NCBI GenBank assembly: GCA_944329255.1
Contig: CALVIA010000025.1
Location: forward strand, 1 to 14,107
DNA from: an uncultured Bacilli bacterium
Lineage (GTDB): Bacteria; Bacillota_I; Bacilli_A; RF39; UBA660
Direction of reading: 5' to 3'
Length of the DNA: 14,107 nucleotides
Part shown: in pieces, positions 6,983 through 13,561 of the stretch
Layout of the letters: the number at the start of each line of letters is the position of its first letter
How positions within the stretch are numbered: the stretch's first letter is position 1
Notes under the pieces: model-generated
Databases searched by the model: none
The model's input: the letters and a program-made list of their open reading frames with translations, nothing else
Told to the model about the DNA's origin: nothing
Translations under genes and position numbers: made by a program

Positions 6983-7083
6983 TGACATTTTCACTAATTA
7001 TTAACATTTTTTTAACATATAAATTTACTGACATTTTCACTAATTATTCGTTTTTTTAGAACATGACATTTTTACTAATTTTT
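6983..7083. repeat. Three iterated 20-bp sites at the right IS end (R1-R3)
   Basis: Inverted relative to the left end: 7064-7083 (R1, in the terminal repeat), 7029-7048 (R2) and 6983-7002 (R3). R2 and R3 are identical over 20 bp and equal L1 and L3. Starts are 35 and 46 bp apart. Confidence 0.85.
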
Positions 7084-7087
7084 CACA

Positions 7088-7114
7088 ACCTAACTTTCCA
7101 TTTCATTAATTTTT
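7088..7114. repeat. Target-site duplication of the insertion sequence, S1-gene side
   Basis: 27 bp identical to 5279-5305. It encodes the last residues and the TAG stop (7090-7092) of the S1-domain gene, so the insertion left that reading frame complete. Confidence 0.9.
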
Positions 7115-7446
7115 TTTTCAATCCAAAAAGTTAAATTATCATTTAAAGGTTTAAACCCTGTACCAGTCTCCTTTATTTTAAATTTTTTATTTCCATTTTC
7201 TATCCTATAGTCGATATCCTTAATAGATAATTTTACATGATTAGTCTCCTCATCAACATCAATAATTTTTACATATATAGTTTCCCCTACCTGACCAAAA
7301 TCATTCGTATTTCTAACAAAATTATTAGATATTTCAGAAATATGTATAAGGCCACTATAAAAATTATCAAGGCTTATAAAAATACCATAATTTTCAACAC
7401 CAGTAATAACACCTTTAACAATTTTACCAGATTTATATTGAGTCAT
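7090..7446 (-). CDS. S1-domain RNA-binding protein, GSP13/YugI/CvfD-like
   Basis: 118 residues from the ATG at 7446; GAGGTGA lies eight bases upstream, so the in-frame GTG at 7458, which is inside that site, is rejected. A single S1/OB domain spans about 6-75: GKIVKGVITGVENYGIFISL, then GLIHISEIS, VGETIYVKIIDVDEE and HVKLSIKDID are the five strands. The tail ETGTGFKPLNDNLTFWIEKK (about 91-110) is the conserved C-terminal element of the GSP13/CvfD family rather than of ribosomal S1. These proteins bind ribosomes or mRNA and act as stress or virulence regulators in Firmicutes (family knowledge). The IS has inserted right at the 3' end without changing the product. An extended -10 promoter lies directly upstream. 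Confidence 0.85.
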   Translation of the reverse strand: MTQYKSGKIVKGVITGVENYGIFISLDNFYSGLIHISEISNNFVRNTNDFGQVGETIYVKIIDVDEETNHVKLSIKDIDYRIENGNKKFKIKETGTGFKPLNDNLTFWIEKKINEMES

Positions 7447-7467
7447 TATAATACTCACCTCAAAATA

Positions 7468-7496
7468 ATTATAACATTAAAATTAATATTTGTAAA
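7468..7496 (-). promoter_or_regulatory. Promoter of the S1-domain gene, TTTACA-N17-TATAAT
   Basis: -35 TTTACA (7491-7496), 17-bp spacer, and -10 TATAAT (7468-7473) preceded by TGT (extended -10). The start would fall about 15 nt before the ATG, just upstream of GAGGTGA. Confidence 0.75.
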
Positions 7497-7538
7497 AAAA
7501 GATTTTTTATTTAACATTAAAATTATAAATTCTAATTA

Positions 7539-7567
7539 TTTACTTATTTAAAGAATAAATGTATAAT
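7539..7567 (+). promoter_or_regulatory. Possible promoter of the NifU-like gene
   Basis: TTTACT (7539-7544), 17 bp, TATAAT (7562-7567). The implied start leaves a leader of only about 10 nt, tight for the AAAGGTG site, so it may be real but is not certain. Confidence 0.5.
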
Positions 7568-7583
7568 TAAAAAGGTGAAATTT

Positions 7584-7820
7584 ATGAGCGAAAAAGAAAT
7601 TACAAACAAAATAATTGAAATATTAGACAAAATAAGACCACTATTAAATAATGATGGTGGTGATGTACAATTTATAAAATATGAAAATAACATAGTATAT
7701 ATAAAACTATTAGGAAGTTGTCAAGATTGCCCAATGGCAGATGCTACAATTGATGAAATGATTAAATATACGTTAACTTTTGAAATCCCAAAAATAAAAG
7801 AAGTTATAAATGTTATCTAA
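7584..7820 (+). CDS. yutI: NifU C-terminal domain (Nfu-type) Fe-S cluster scaffold, YutI-like
   Basis: 78 residues from the ATG at 7584, six bases after AAAGGTG; a GTG nine bases earlier sits inside that site. The whole protein is one NifU-like domain: helix ITNKIIEILDKIRPLL, the IRPLLNNDGGDVQF block (17-30), then GSCQDCPMADATI with the cluster Cys pair C46-x2-C49, and a final helix-strand. Typical single-domain Nfu proteins are 73-80 residues. It carries a bridging [4Fe-4S] cluster between two monomers and delivers it to apoproteins (family knowledge). It is the only complete + strand gene and converges on the yutH-like gene, overlapping by 8 bp; yutI and yutH are also neighbours in Bacillus, which supports both calls. 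In Nfu proteins the residue between Gln47-Asp48 and the second Cys is usually GC; here QDC, a minor variation. Confidence 0.9.
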   Translation: MSEKEITNKIIEILDKIRPLLNNDGGDVQFIKYENNIVYIKLLGSCQDCPMADATIDEMIKYTLTFEIPKIKEVINVI

Positions 7821-8721
7821 TATCTGTAAGCCAACTAATACTAGGTAAATTACAACTTTTTATTAAATCTTTTATTAAATCTTCTATCTTAGAAGATTTT
7901 TTTGTTATTTTAATAATAATATTTTCATTTAAATCATCTCTAATTATATTATCAAAATTATCAAAAAAATAAGATGGAAATAAAAGTCTTGATAAAAATA
8001 ATGATAAATTTAATTTATCAAAAAAATAATTTTTAAAAATTTTATCTATAACGCTTTTATAATCCCCATCATTTATTAAACAATCTTTAATATATTCAGC
8101 AAAGTCCCTTACTTTAAAATCAATAATTAAATTAAGTGGATTATATAAATCAAATAAAGTAGAATTTAATTTAATTCTTTTATGTAAAATTCCTATTGGA
8201 ATTATATTATTATTAAAATATGAAAGATTTTTATAATAAGTAATAGCATTTTCACTTAAACCCAAATAATAATCTATTGTATTATATAAAAATGGATATT
8301 TCTTTATTAAATGCCCCATTTGATATTCTAAATAATCCACTTTATTCTCCCATAACAAAGCCCAATTAGTTCTTAATATCTTTTTATAATTTTCATTTAA
8401 AAAATGATTATTAATAAAATAACAAATATCATCAATAGAAACAATTTTATTTTCATTAACATAAACTCTCATTAATATATAATTGTTATTATTAAAATTA
8501 CATATCATTTCATTAAATCTATTTGATATAATTTCATGAACCAAAGATCCATTTTCAATCATAAATTTATTTAATTTAACTAGTTCATCTAATTCATCCA
8601 ATTCTCTATTATAGATTATAAAATAATATTTTTCACTATCAACATAAAAAGAATATCCATTTAAAACTTCATTAATAGTAGGAGGATAAATACCATAGTA
8701 ATAATTAATATAATCTAACAT
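7813..8721 (-). CDS. yutH: YutH-like protein (CotS/YutH kinase-fold family)
   Basis: 302 residues from the ATG at 8721, directly after AGAGGTGAGT; a GTG two codons earlier lies within the ribosome binding site. Recognisable YutH family blocks: NWALLWENKVDYLEYQ (119-134), YYLGLSENAI (151-160), the His-containing GILHKRI (177-183) and NPLNLIIDFKVRDFAEYIK (194-212), the last standing where related aminoglycoside-kinase-like folds have their active-site loop. YutH and CotS are described as spore coat proteins in Bacillus with a degenerate kinase fold. Glycine loop and catalytic Lys are not obvious, so enzyme activity is doubtful. The neighbour on the opposite strand is the YutI-like scaffold, as in Bacillus. 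Divergent enough that I rate the family at moderate confidence; no sporulation gene is otherwise seen here. Confidence 0.65.
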   Translation of the reverse strand: MLDYINYYYGIYPPTINEVLNGYSFYVDSEKYYFIIYNRELDELDELVKLNKFMIENGSLVHEIISNRFNEMICNFNNNNYILMRVYVNENKIVSIDDICYFINNHFLNENYKKILRTNWALLWENKVDYLEYQMGHLIKKYPFLYNTIDYYLGLSENAITYYKNLSYFNNNIIPIGILHKRIKLNSTLFDLYNPLNLIIDFKVRDFAEYIKDCLINDGDYKSVIDKIFKNYFFDKLNLSLFLSRLLFPSYFFDNFDNIIRDDLNENIIIKITKKSSKIEDLIKDLIKSCNLPSISWLTDIR

Positions 8722-8783
8722 ACTCACCTCTTAAGCATTTTAAATTTATATTAAATATTATGTATTATTTTTTAAATTTTTCA

Positions 8784-8799
8784 TTTATAGCACTATAAA
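8784..8799. repeat. Perfect inverted repeat upstream of yutH
   Basis: TTTATAG-CA-CTATAAA, 63 bp before the yutH start, in a 163-bp AT-rich gap that otherwise shows nothing definite. It could be an operator; chance is possible in sequence this AT-rich. Confidence 0.3.
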
Positions 8800-8883
8800 A
8801 AATAATATTTTAAAAACAATTAAAAATATTATAAAAAACAAAATAGAAAATATAATATTAAATATTTAATAAAATTTTAACAA

Positions 8884-8907
8884 TAAAAAAAGAGAATTAC
8901 TTCTCTT
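8884..8907 (-). terminator. Terminator of rny
   Basis: Minus-strand AAGAGAA (8901-8907), loop GTAA, TTCTCTT (8890-8896), then T tract to 8884. The 5' arm starts within the TAA stop codon of rny. Confidence 0.85.
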
Positions 8908-10459
8908 ATTTAGCTTCTTCTACAGCTCTTAACTCTCTAATAACTGTTATTTTAACAGTACCTGGATATTGCATTTCTTCTTCTATTTTATTTTTTATAT
9001 CTCTTGCAACTTTAAAACTTTTTAAATCATCTATTTTATCAGGTTTGACTAATACTCTAAGTTCTCTTCCCGCTTGAATAGCATAAGATTTTTCAACACC
9101 ATCAAAACCATTTGCAATTTCTTCAAGTTGTTGTAATCTTTTTATATAATTTTCCAAAGAATCATTTCTTGCACCAGGTCTAGACGCAGATAAAGCATCA
9201 GCAATAGAAACTATTACAGATATAATTGAATTAGCTTCAGTATCACCATGATGAGATGCAATAGCATTTATAACGATTTTATCTTCATTATATTTTGTTG
9301 CTAATTCAACACCTACCTCAACATGACTTCCTTCAACTTCAAAATCAACAGCTTTTCCTATATCATGAAGTAAACCAGCTCTTTTAGCAATAGCTACATT
9401 TTCTCCTAATTCTGCTGCAATTATACCAGATAAATGAGCTACTTCCTTAGAATGTTGCAATGCATTTTGACCATAACTTGTCCTAAAATATAGTTTTCCC
9501 AATATTTCAACTAACTCTGGGTCTAATTTAGATAACCCTAGTTCAAATGCCGCCTGATTACCATATTCTAATATTTTGATATTAAAATCTTTGCATACTT
9601 TATCATATAATTCTTCAATTCTACCAGGATGTATTCTTCCATCTTTGATCAATGTTTCTATTGTTTCTTTTGCAATCTCTCTTCTTAATGGGTCAAAACT
9701 AGATAATACAATTGCTTCAGGAGTATCATCAATAATTAAATCAACACCAGTTACAGCTTCAATAGTTCTAATATTTCTTCCTTCTCTACCTATAATTCTA
9801 CCCTTCATATCATCATTTGGCAAATTAACAACAGATACAGTTTTCTCATTTGTAACATCAGAAGCATATTTCTGCATTGATGAAACAAGCATATCCTTTG
9901 CTTTCTTATCAATTTCTAACTTTGCTTCCATTTCTCTTTCTTTAACCATAGAAGTAATTTCTACTTCTAAAGCACTTTCCACACGACTCATAATCATTTC
10001 ACGTGCTTTTTCTTTAGTAAATCCAGAAATACTTTCAAGCATTTCCATTTCTTTTTTCTTTAAATTTTCCATTTCTTCTTCTGCTTTTTGGATTTCTTTT
10101 TGTTTTAAAATTAGGGCATTATCTCTATCTTCTAGCATCTTATCCCTATTTTGTAGGATTTCATCTCTTTTATCAAGATTTTTTTCTCTTTGAAATAATC
10201 TATCTTCTAAATCTTTTATTTCTTGTTTTTTTTCCTTTATTTCCTTATCAGTTTCAAGTTTTAACTTATGACTTTCCTCTTTTAATTCTAAAATTGAATC
10301 CCTTTTTACTTTTTCAGCATCTTTTTTTGCTTTTTCTATAATTTCATCAGCTTTTTTCAAAGCACTATCTGCTTTTTTATTGTAATAAATTACAATAGAA
10401 GCTGCACCCACTCCTAATCCAATTACAGAGGTCAAAATGGAAATTGTTATAATTTCCAT
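8906..10459 (-). CDS. rny: Ribonuclease Y
   Basis: 517 residues from the ATG at 10459, which follows AAAGGAGG; the in-frame ATG at 10480 lies before that site and is rejected. Domain order is canonical: an N-terminal membrane anchor (5-26), a long charged coiled coil (about 28-190), the KH domain (KGRIIGREGRNIRTIEAVTG, 219-238) and the HD domain with LQHSKEV (His336), AGLLHDIGKA (H365-D366) and ASHHGD (401-406). Length matches the usual ~520. It is the membrane-bound endoribonuclease that starts bulk mRNA decay in Firmicutes. It follows recA as in Bacillus, but with its own promoter (10497-10525) and after the recA terminator. Confidence 0.97.
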   Translation of the reverse strand: MEIITISILTSVIGLGVGAASIVIYYNKKADSALKKADEIIEKAKKDAEKVKRDSILELKEESHKLKLETDKEIKEKKQEIKDLEDRLFQREKNLDKRDEILQNRDKMLEDRDNALILKQKEIQKAEEEMENLKKKEMEMLESISGFTKEKAREMIMSRVESALEVEITSMVKEREMEAKLEIDKKAKDMLVSSMQKYASDVTNEKTVSVVNLPNDDMKGRIIGREGRNIRTIEAVTGVDLIIDDTPEAIVLSSFDPLRREIAKETIETLIKDGRIHPGRIEELYDKVCKDFNIKILEYGNQAAFELGLSKLDPELVEILGKLYFRTSYGQNALQHSKEVAHLSGIIAAELGENVAIAKRAGLLHDIGKAVDFEVEGSHVEVGVELATKYNEDKIVINAIASHHGDTEANSIISVIVSIADALSASRPGARNDSLENYIKRLQQLEEIANGFDGVEKSYAIQAGRELRVLVKPDKIDDLKSFKVARDIKNKIEEEMQYPGTVKITVIRELRAVEEAK

Positions 10460-10496
10460 ATTTCCTCCTTTTAATAGCATATAACTATATATTTAT

Positions 10497-10525
10497 ATTT
10501 TAAATTTGATTTATAACAAAGTCAA
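10497..10525 (-). promoter_or_regulatory. Promoter of rny, TTGACT-N17-TAAAAT
   Basis: -35 TTGACT (10520-10525) and -10 TAAAAT (10497-10502) with 17 bp between, placed right after the T tract of the recA terminator. Confidence 0.7.
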
Positions 10526-10563
10526 GAAAAAAAGTAATTTATTTTATTACTAATAAATTACTT
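10526..10563 (-). terminator. Terminator of recA
   Basis: A perfect 12-bp stem, AAGTAATTTATT (10552-10563) with AATAAATTACTT (10532-10543), 8-nt loop, then T tract. The 5' arm includes part of the recA stop codon. Confidence 0.85.
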
Positions 10564-11596
10564 ATTTAACATTTTTGTCACTATCACTTGAATTATCTTT
10601 CTTTAAAATATTATAATGTTCTCTTAACTTAGTTTCAATTTCATTTTTCATCTTTACATTTTCTTTTAACATTAATTTAACATTTTCTTTTCCTTGCCCA
10701 ATTTTATCACCATTATAAGAATACCAAGCACCACTTTTTTCAATTATCCCAACATCACTAGCTAAATCAATAATTTCTCCTTCTTTGCTTATTCCTTCTC
10801 CATACATAATATCAACATTAGCACTTCTAAAAGGAGGAGCAACTTTATTCTTTACAACCTTAACAACAGTTCTATTTCCAACAACAGAATCCCCTTGTTT
10901 AATTTGTTCAGCTTTTCTTACATCTAATCTAATACTTGAATAAAATTTTAATGCCCTACCACCAGGAGTTGTTTCTGGATTTCCAAACATAACTCCAACT
11001 TTTTCTCTTAACTGATTAATAAATATTACAATAGTATTTGTTTTATTTATTGTACCAGATAATTTTCTTAAAGCTTGACTCATAAGTCTTGCTTGTAATC
11101 CCACATGGGAATCTCCCATTTCTCCTTCTATTTCTGCTTGTGGAACTAAAGCAGCAACAGAATCTATTACTATTATACTAATAGCATGACTTCTAACAAG
11201 TGCATCACATATTTCTAATGCTTGCTCTCCAGTATCAGGTTGTGATAATAATAAGTTTTCAATATTTACACCTAATTTTTTTGCATATATAGGATCAAGA
11301 GCATGTTCAGCATCTATAAAAGCAGCTCTTCCTCCTTTTTTTTGAACCTCAGCTATTGCATGTAATGCAAAAGTAGTCTTACCACTAGACTCAGGACCAT
11401 ATATTTCAATAATTCTACCTTTAGGATATCCACCAACCCCTAAAGCAATATCAAGAGATAATGAGCCAGTAGAACAAACATCTATTTCCATAGAATCATT
11501 ACTTCCTAATCTCATAATTGCTCCCTTACCAAATTGTTTTTCAATATCAGCAAGTACTTGATCTAACATTTTATCTTTATCTAATTCTTTTGCCAT
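10562..11596 (-). CDS. recA: Recombinase RecA
   Basis: 344 residues, full length for RecA. The ATG at 11596 follows AGGAGG. Walker A is GPESSGKT (67-74), Walker B is IIVIDSVAAL (141-150, D145), and the DNA-binding loop L2 is INQLREKVGVMFGNPETTPGG (about 193-213); the acidic tail ends DSSDSDKN. It polymerises on single-stranded DNA, drives strand exchange and triggers LexA self-cleavage. Upstream lies a sequence that fits the Gram-positive LexA box exactly, so SOS control is predicted. Flanked by pgsA upstream and rny downstream as in Bacillus. Confidence 0.98.
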   Translation of the reverse strand: MAKELDKDKMLDQVLADIEKQFGKGAIMRLGSNDSMEIDVCSTGSLSLDIALGVGGYPKGRIIEIYGPESSGKTTFALHAIAEVQKKGGRAAFIDAEHALDPIYAKKLGVNIENLLLSQPDTGEQALEICDALVRSHAISIIVIDSVAALVPQAEIEGEMGDSHVGLQARLMSQALRKLSGTINKTNTIVIFINQLREKVGVMFGNPETTPGGRALKFYSSIRLDVRKAEQIKQGDSVVGNRTVVKVVKNKVAPPFRSANVDIMYGEGISKEGEIIDLASDVGIIEKSGAWYSYNGDKIGQGKENVKLMLKENVKMKNEIETKLREHYNILKKDNSSDSDKNVK

Positions 11597-11635
11597 TTCT
11601 TCCTCCTATTTTTATGACATTTTTATTTTACTATA

Positions 11636-11664
11636 ATATTAAAATAAAATCAATAGTTTTTCAA
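11636..11664 (-). promoter_or_regulatory. Candidate recA promoter, TTGAAA-N17-TAATAT
   Basis: -35 TTGAAA (11659-11664) and -10 TAATAT (11636-11641), 17 bp apart. The -35 overlaps the end of the SOS box, as expected for LexA repression. A second pair, TTGATT-N17-TAAAAT, lies slightly downstream and is an alternative. Confidence 0.6.
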
Positions 11665-11675
11665 ACATTTGTTCG
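11662..11675 (-). promoter_or_regulatory. LexA (SOS) box of recA
   Basis: CGAACAAATGTTTG on the minus strand fits every position of the Gram-positive consensus CGAACRNRYGTTYG. It lies 66 bp before the recA start and overlaps the -35. Confidence 0.85.
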
Positions 11676-11692
11676 TTATATTTATTTTTTTT

Positions 11693-11732
11693 CAAAAAAA
11701 ATAAAATGTACTAAATATTTAGTCATTTTATT
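11693..11732 (-). terminator. Terminator of the rodZ-pgsA unit
   Basis: Long stem on the minus strand: AATAAAATG (11724-11732) pairs with the segment ending at 11701, around the perfect palindrome ACTAAATATTTAGT (11710-11723), with one bulged base, then a T tract. It ends pgsA transcription before the recA promoter. Confidence 0.75.
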
Positions 11733-11740
11733 TTACAAAA

Positions 11741-12340
11741 TTAATCAAAAATAACTTTTTTATTTTTATAATAATATTCTAATCCAGAATAAATTGATAA
11801 TACAGTTGCAATTATTAATAAAAATCTAGCAACATCTAAATTCCATATTTCAAATGGTAGATTATAAAAATATACTAATGTAAGACCAATCATCATACAC
11901 ATAGTCTTCGCTTTACCAGCAGATCCAGCTGCTATTACAACACCTTTATTTGATGCAATCATTCTAATTGAATCAACAATTGTATCTCTAAATATTATTA
12001 CAACAGGTATAACTGGACTTATAACTCCATTACATGCAAATATTATTAAAGTTGAATTAACTAATACTTTATCTGCAATTGCATCTAAAAATTTTCCAAA
12101 GTCAGTAACTTGATTATTTTTTCTTGCTAAATAACCATCTAAAAAATCTGTAAGAGATGCTATTACAAATAATATACCAGATATTATATATACACTTTCT
12201 ATTTCAATAACTTCATTCCCTATATTTAATGCCCAAACAGGAAATTCAATATTAACTAAATGAAAAGGAAATAAAAATAATACAATTATAAATAAAGTAA
12301 AAATTATTCTTGTCATTGTTAATTTTGTTGGTAAATTCAT
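11741..12340 (-). CDS. pgsA: CDP-diacylglycerol--glycerol-3-phosphate 3-phosphatidyltransferase
   Basis: 199 residues from the ATG at 12340, which follows ATGGAGGATTT; an ORF start 27 bases upstream precedes that site and overlaps rodZ. The CDP-alcohol phosphotransferase signature is complete: D65-x2-DG-x2-AR-x8-G82-x3-D86-x3-D90. About five or six hydrophobic segments, starting with the N-terminal helix 11-27. It makes phosphatidylglycerol phosphate from CDP-diacylglycerol and glycerol 3-phosphate in the membrane. The rodZ stop lies 10 bp before the start, so the two are one operon. In Bacillus cinA follows; here there is a terminator and then recA. Confidence 0.96.
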   Translation of the reverse strand: MNLPTKLTMTRIIFTLFIIVLFLFPFHLVNIEFPVWALNIGNEVIEIESVYIISGILFVIASLTDFLDGYLARKNNQVTDFGKFLDAIADKVLVNSTLIIFACNGVISPVIPVVIIFRDTIVDSIRMIASNKGVVIAAGSAGKAKTMCMMIGLTLVYFYNLPFEIWNLDVARFLLIIATVLSIYSGLEYYYKNKKVIFD

Positions 12341-12350
12341 AAATCCTCCA

Positions 12351-12824
12351 TTATAGCATTTTAGCAAGTGCCATGCTGTTTACTTCCTCATTATTATTTT
12401 TATATATTATTACTATTGAGATAATACTAATAATGACTAATAGTGCAATAATTGCAAACAATACAATTTTTTTATTTTTTTTACTACTATTATCTATAGT
12501 ATATGGTGAAATTGCTTCTCTATTTGCTTCTTCTTTTTCTTTTTGTTTACTTATTCTTTCTATAACATCTACAGGAATTCTAGAAGTACTTTCAAAAACA
12601 TATTCATTAAAGTCTTCTATAAATTTATCATAATCAAGTCCTAAATATTTAGCATAATCATATATATTTTTTTTAAGTAAAAATATATCAGAAAAAGCTC
12701 CTCTATTACCAGCCTCTATATTAATTAGGTCATTAACACTTATTTTTAAATCTTCTGATACTTCTTCTAGAGACAAACTTTTTTCTTCTCTTGAAGTTTT
12801 GAGTCTCTCTCCTATAACTTCCAT
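12351..12824 (-). CDS. rodZ: RodZ-like helix-turn-helix membrane protein (short form)
   Basis: 157 residues. A cytoplasmic HTH_25 domain occupies about 1-75 (IGERLKTSREEKSLSLEEVS, then LKISVNDLINIEAGN), a basic linker follows, and a single transmembrane segment spans about 120-141. Full RodZ proteins are about 300 residues with an outer DUF4115 domain; only ~16 residues remain outside here. The HTH contacts MreB to organise the elongasome (family knowledge). The ATG has AAAGG at eight to nine bases. It lies 26 bp after rnpB and directly before pgsA, the same rodZ-pgsA pair as in Bacillus. The short form could keep only the cytoplasmic MreB contact, or be an HTH regulator; position favours RodZ. 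Confidence 0.75.
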   Translation of the reverse strand: MEVIGERLKTSREEKSLSLEEVSEDLKISVNDLINIEAGNRGAFSDIFLLKKNIYDYAKYLGLDYDKFIEDFNEYVFESTSRIPVDVIERISKQKEKEEANREAISPYTIDNSSKKNKKIVLFAIIALLVIISIISIVIIYKNNNEEVNSMALAKML

Positions 12825-12850
12825 CTATTTCATCCTTTCTTTAATTAATA

Positions 12851-13200
12851 AATAATATCTTATAAGCCATGTTCTGTACTCAACTTGTGAGCGGCAAACA
12901 TTTATCTATGCAAAATGCATCCTCTTTCCAGTTACCCAGTCAGAAGCTCCCCTACCATTATTTGGGTTTCTCACTCGCGGGGTTTACCACGTTCCACTTC
13001 CTCATTTCTGATTATTCGTCACTTTGGCACTTTACATCTACTATAATCATATCAAAGACTTAGATTACCTCGACGCCGTTAGTATAAACTACTATAGGTT
13101 ATTTTTTCCCTATACACGAACACTACTAACCCAAAGGGCTAGTGTGAGCATGGACTTTCCTCTACATAACTATCTATGCAGCGTTTGCCAAGATACTATT
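12851..13200 (-). ncRNA. rnpB: RNase P RNA, type B
   Basis: About 350 nt. Conserved blocks on the minus strand include GAGGAAAGTCC (13152-13162) with ATGCTC after it, GTGCCA and GTGACGAA, GTGGAACGTGGTAAACCCC, GAGTGAGAAACCC, GGTAGGGGA, TTTGCCGCT and ACAGAACATGGCTTA (P4 3' strand and CR V). The ends close as an 11-bp P1 helix: AATAGTATCTT with AAGATATTATT. Block order and wording match the Bacillus type B RNA rather than the E. coli type A, and it is about 50 nt shorter than the 401-nt B. subtilis form. It is the catalytic subunit that matures tRNA 5' ends, such as the eight in this window. Its 5' end overlaps the last two bases of gpsB, as in the Firmicute gpsB-rnpB arrangement. Confidence 0.95.
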
Positions 13201-13531
13201 AAAAATTATTTTTATCCCCATATACAATTTTTTCTAACATAGAAATTCTTCTCAACATATCTACATTAGTCATTTCCTTTGTAGATGCTTCTTTAAGTAA
13301 TTCTATCTTATCACTATTTTCTCTAAGCTCTTTTTTCAACCTCAAATTTTCCTCAATAAGTTCTTTTTTTTCTTTTTCAAGTCTTTTTACAATTGAAATA
13401 AATTTTGTATAATCACCAATAATTATATCCAAAAACTTATCAACCTCTTGAGGTCTAAATCCCCTAGTATCAATTTTAAAATCCTTATCCAATATATCCT
13501 GTGGTGTTAATGAAATTTCTTCAAACAACAT
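13199..13531 (-). CDS. gpsB: GpsB, DivIVA-like cell division protein
   Basis: 110 residues from the ATG at 13531, seven bases after GAGGTGA; a TTG two codons upstream is less likely. The N-terminal DivIVA/GpsB domain has SLTPQDILDKDFKIDTRGFRPQEVDKFLDIII (about 7-38), including the membrane-proximal loop and the partner-binding groove; a coiled coil runs to about 85; and the C-terminal trimerisation motif is TNVDMLRRISMLEKIVYG (about 87-104), which distinguishes GpsB from longer DivIVA. It links penicillin-binding proteins to the division/elongation machinery at the septum. Upstream is a terminator; downstream the gene runs directly into rnpB. Confidence 0.93.
   Translation of the reverse strand: MLFEEISLTPQDILDKDFKIDTRGFRPQEVDKFLDIIIGDYTKFISIVKRLEKEKKELIEENLRLKKELRENSDKIELLKEASTKEMTNVDMLRRISMLEKIVYGDKNNF
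13209..13237 (-). promoter_or_regulatory. Candidate rnpB promoter inside gpsB
   Basis: TTAGAA (13232-13237), 17 bp, TAAAAA (13209-13214), a weak match (4/6 each) whose predicted start is at the P1 helix of rnpB. The alternative is processing from a gpsB transcript. Confidence 0.35.
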
Positions 13532-13561
13532 AACCAACTCACCTCAATAGTATTTTCTCAC

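Larger units (their letters stand above)
5306..7087 (-). mobile_element. Complete ISNCY/IS1202-type insertion sequence, about 1.78 kb
   Basis: The ends are imperfect inverted repeats beginning TGTGAA (5306-5333 and 7060-7087, 26 of 28 positions alike) and lie directly inside 27-bp direct repeats. The element encodes one DDE transposase on the minus strand. Its length, long target duplication, HTH plus DDE layout and the C-terminal HPWR motif all fit the IS1202 group (IS1202 is about 1.75 kb). Each end has three copies of a site resembling AATTAGTGAAAATGTCA. The reading frame is open, so the element looks intact and recently inserted (identical duplications). The exact end is uncertain by one base because a T is shared with the target. 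Confidence 0.9.

Noticed and set aside
6939..7040. 34-residue N-terminal extension of the transposase
   Set aside because: It would read through two iterated IS end sites and the hairpin; the ATG at 6938 has the only good Shine-Dalgarno.
5971..7059. Plus-strand ORFs at 5971-6243 and 6751-7059
   Set aside because: They are antisense to the transposase, lack ribosome binding sites and resemble no family.
5310..7083. CRISPR-like repeats
   Set aside because: The repeats number three at each end of the IS, are inverted between ends and have no uniform spacers; they are transposase sites.
7237..7551. Plus-strand ORF opposite the S1-domain gene
   Set aside because: Antisense to a confident gene and its promoter; low-complexity Ile/Asn/Lys product with no start signal.
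9576..10193. 205-residue plus-strand ORF inside rny
   Set aside because: Ser/Ile/Leu-rich antisense shadow of the coiled-coil coding region.
11518..11754. Plus-strand ORF over the recA start and promoter
   Set aside because: Covers the SOS box and pgsA terminator; no ribosome binding site or family.
12373..13242. Plus-strand ORFs opposite rodZ and rnpB (12373-12633, 12869-13063, 13024-13242)
   Set aside because: Antisense to a supported gene and to a structured RNA whose conserved blocks explain the sequence.
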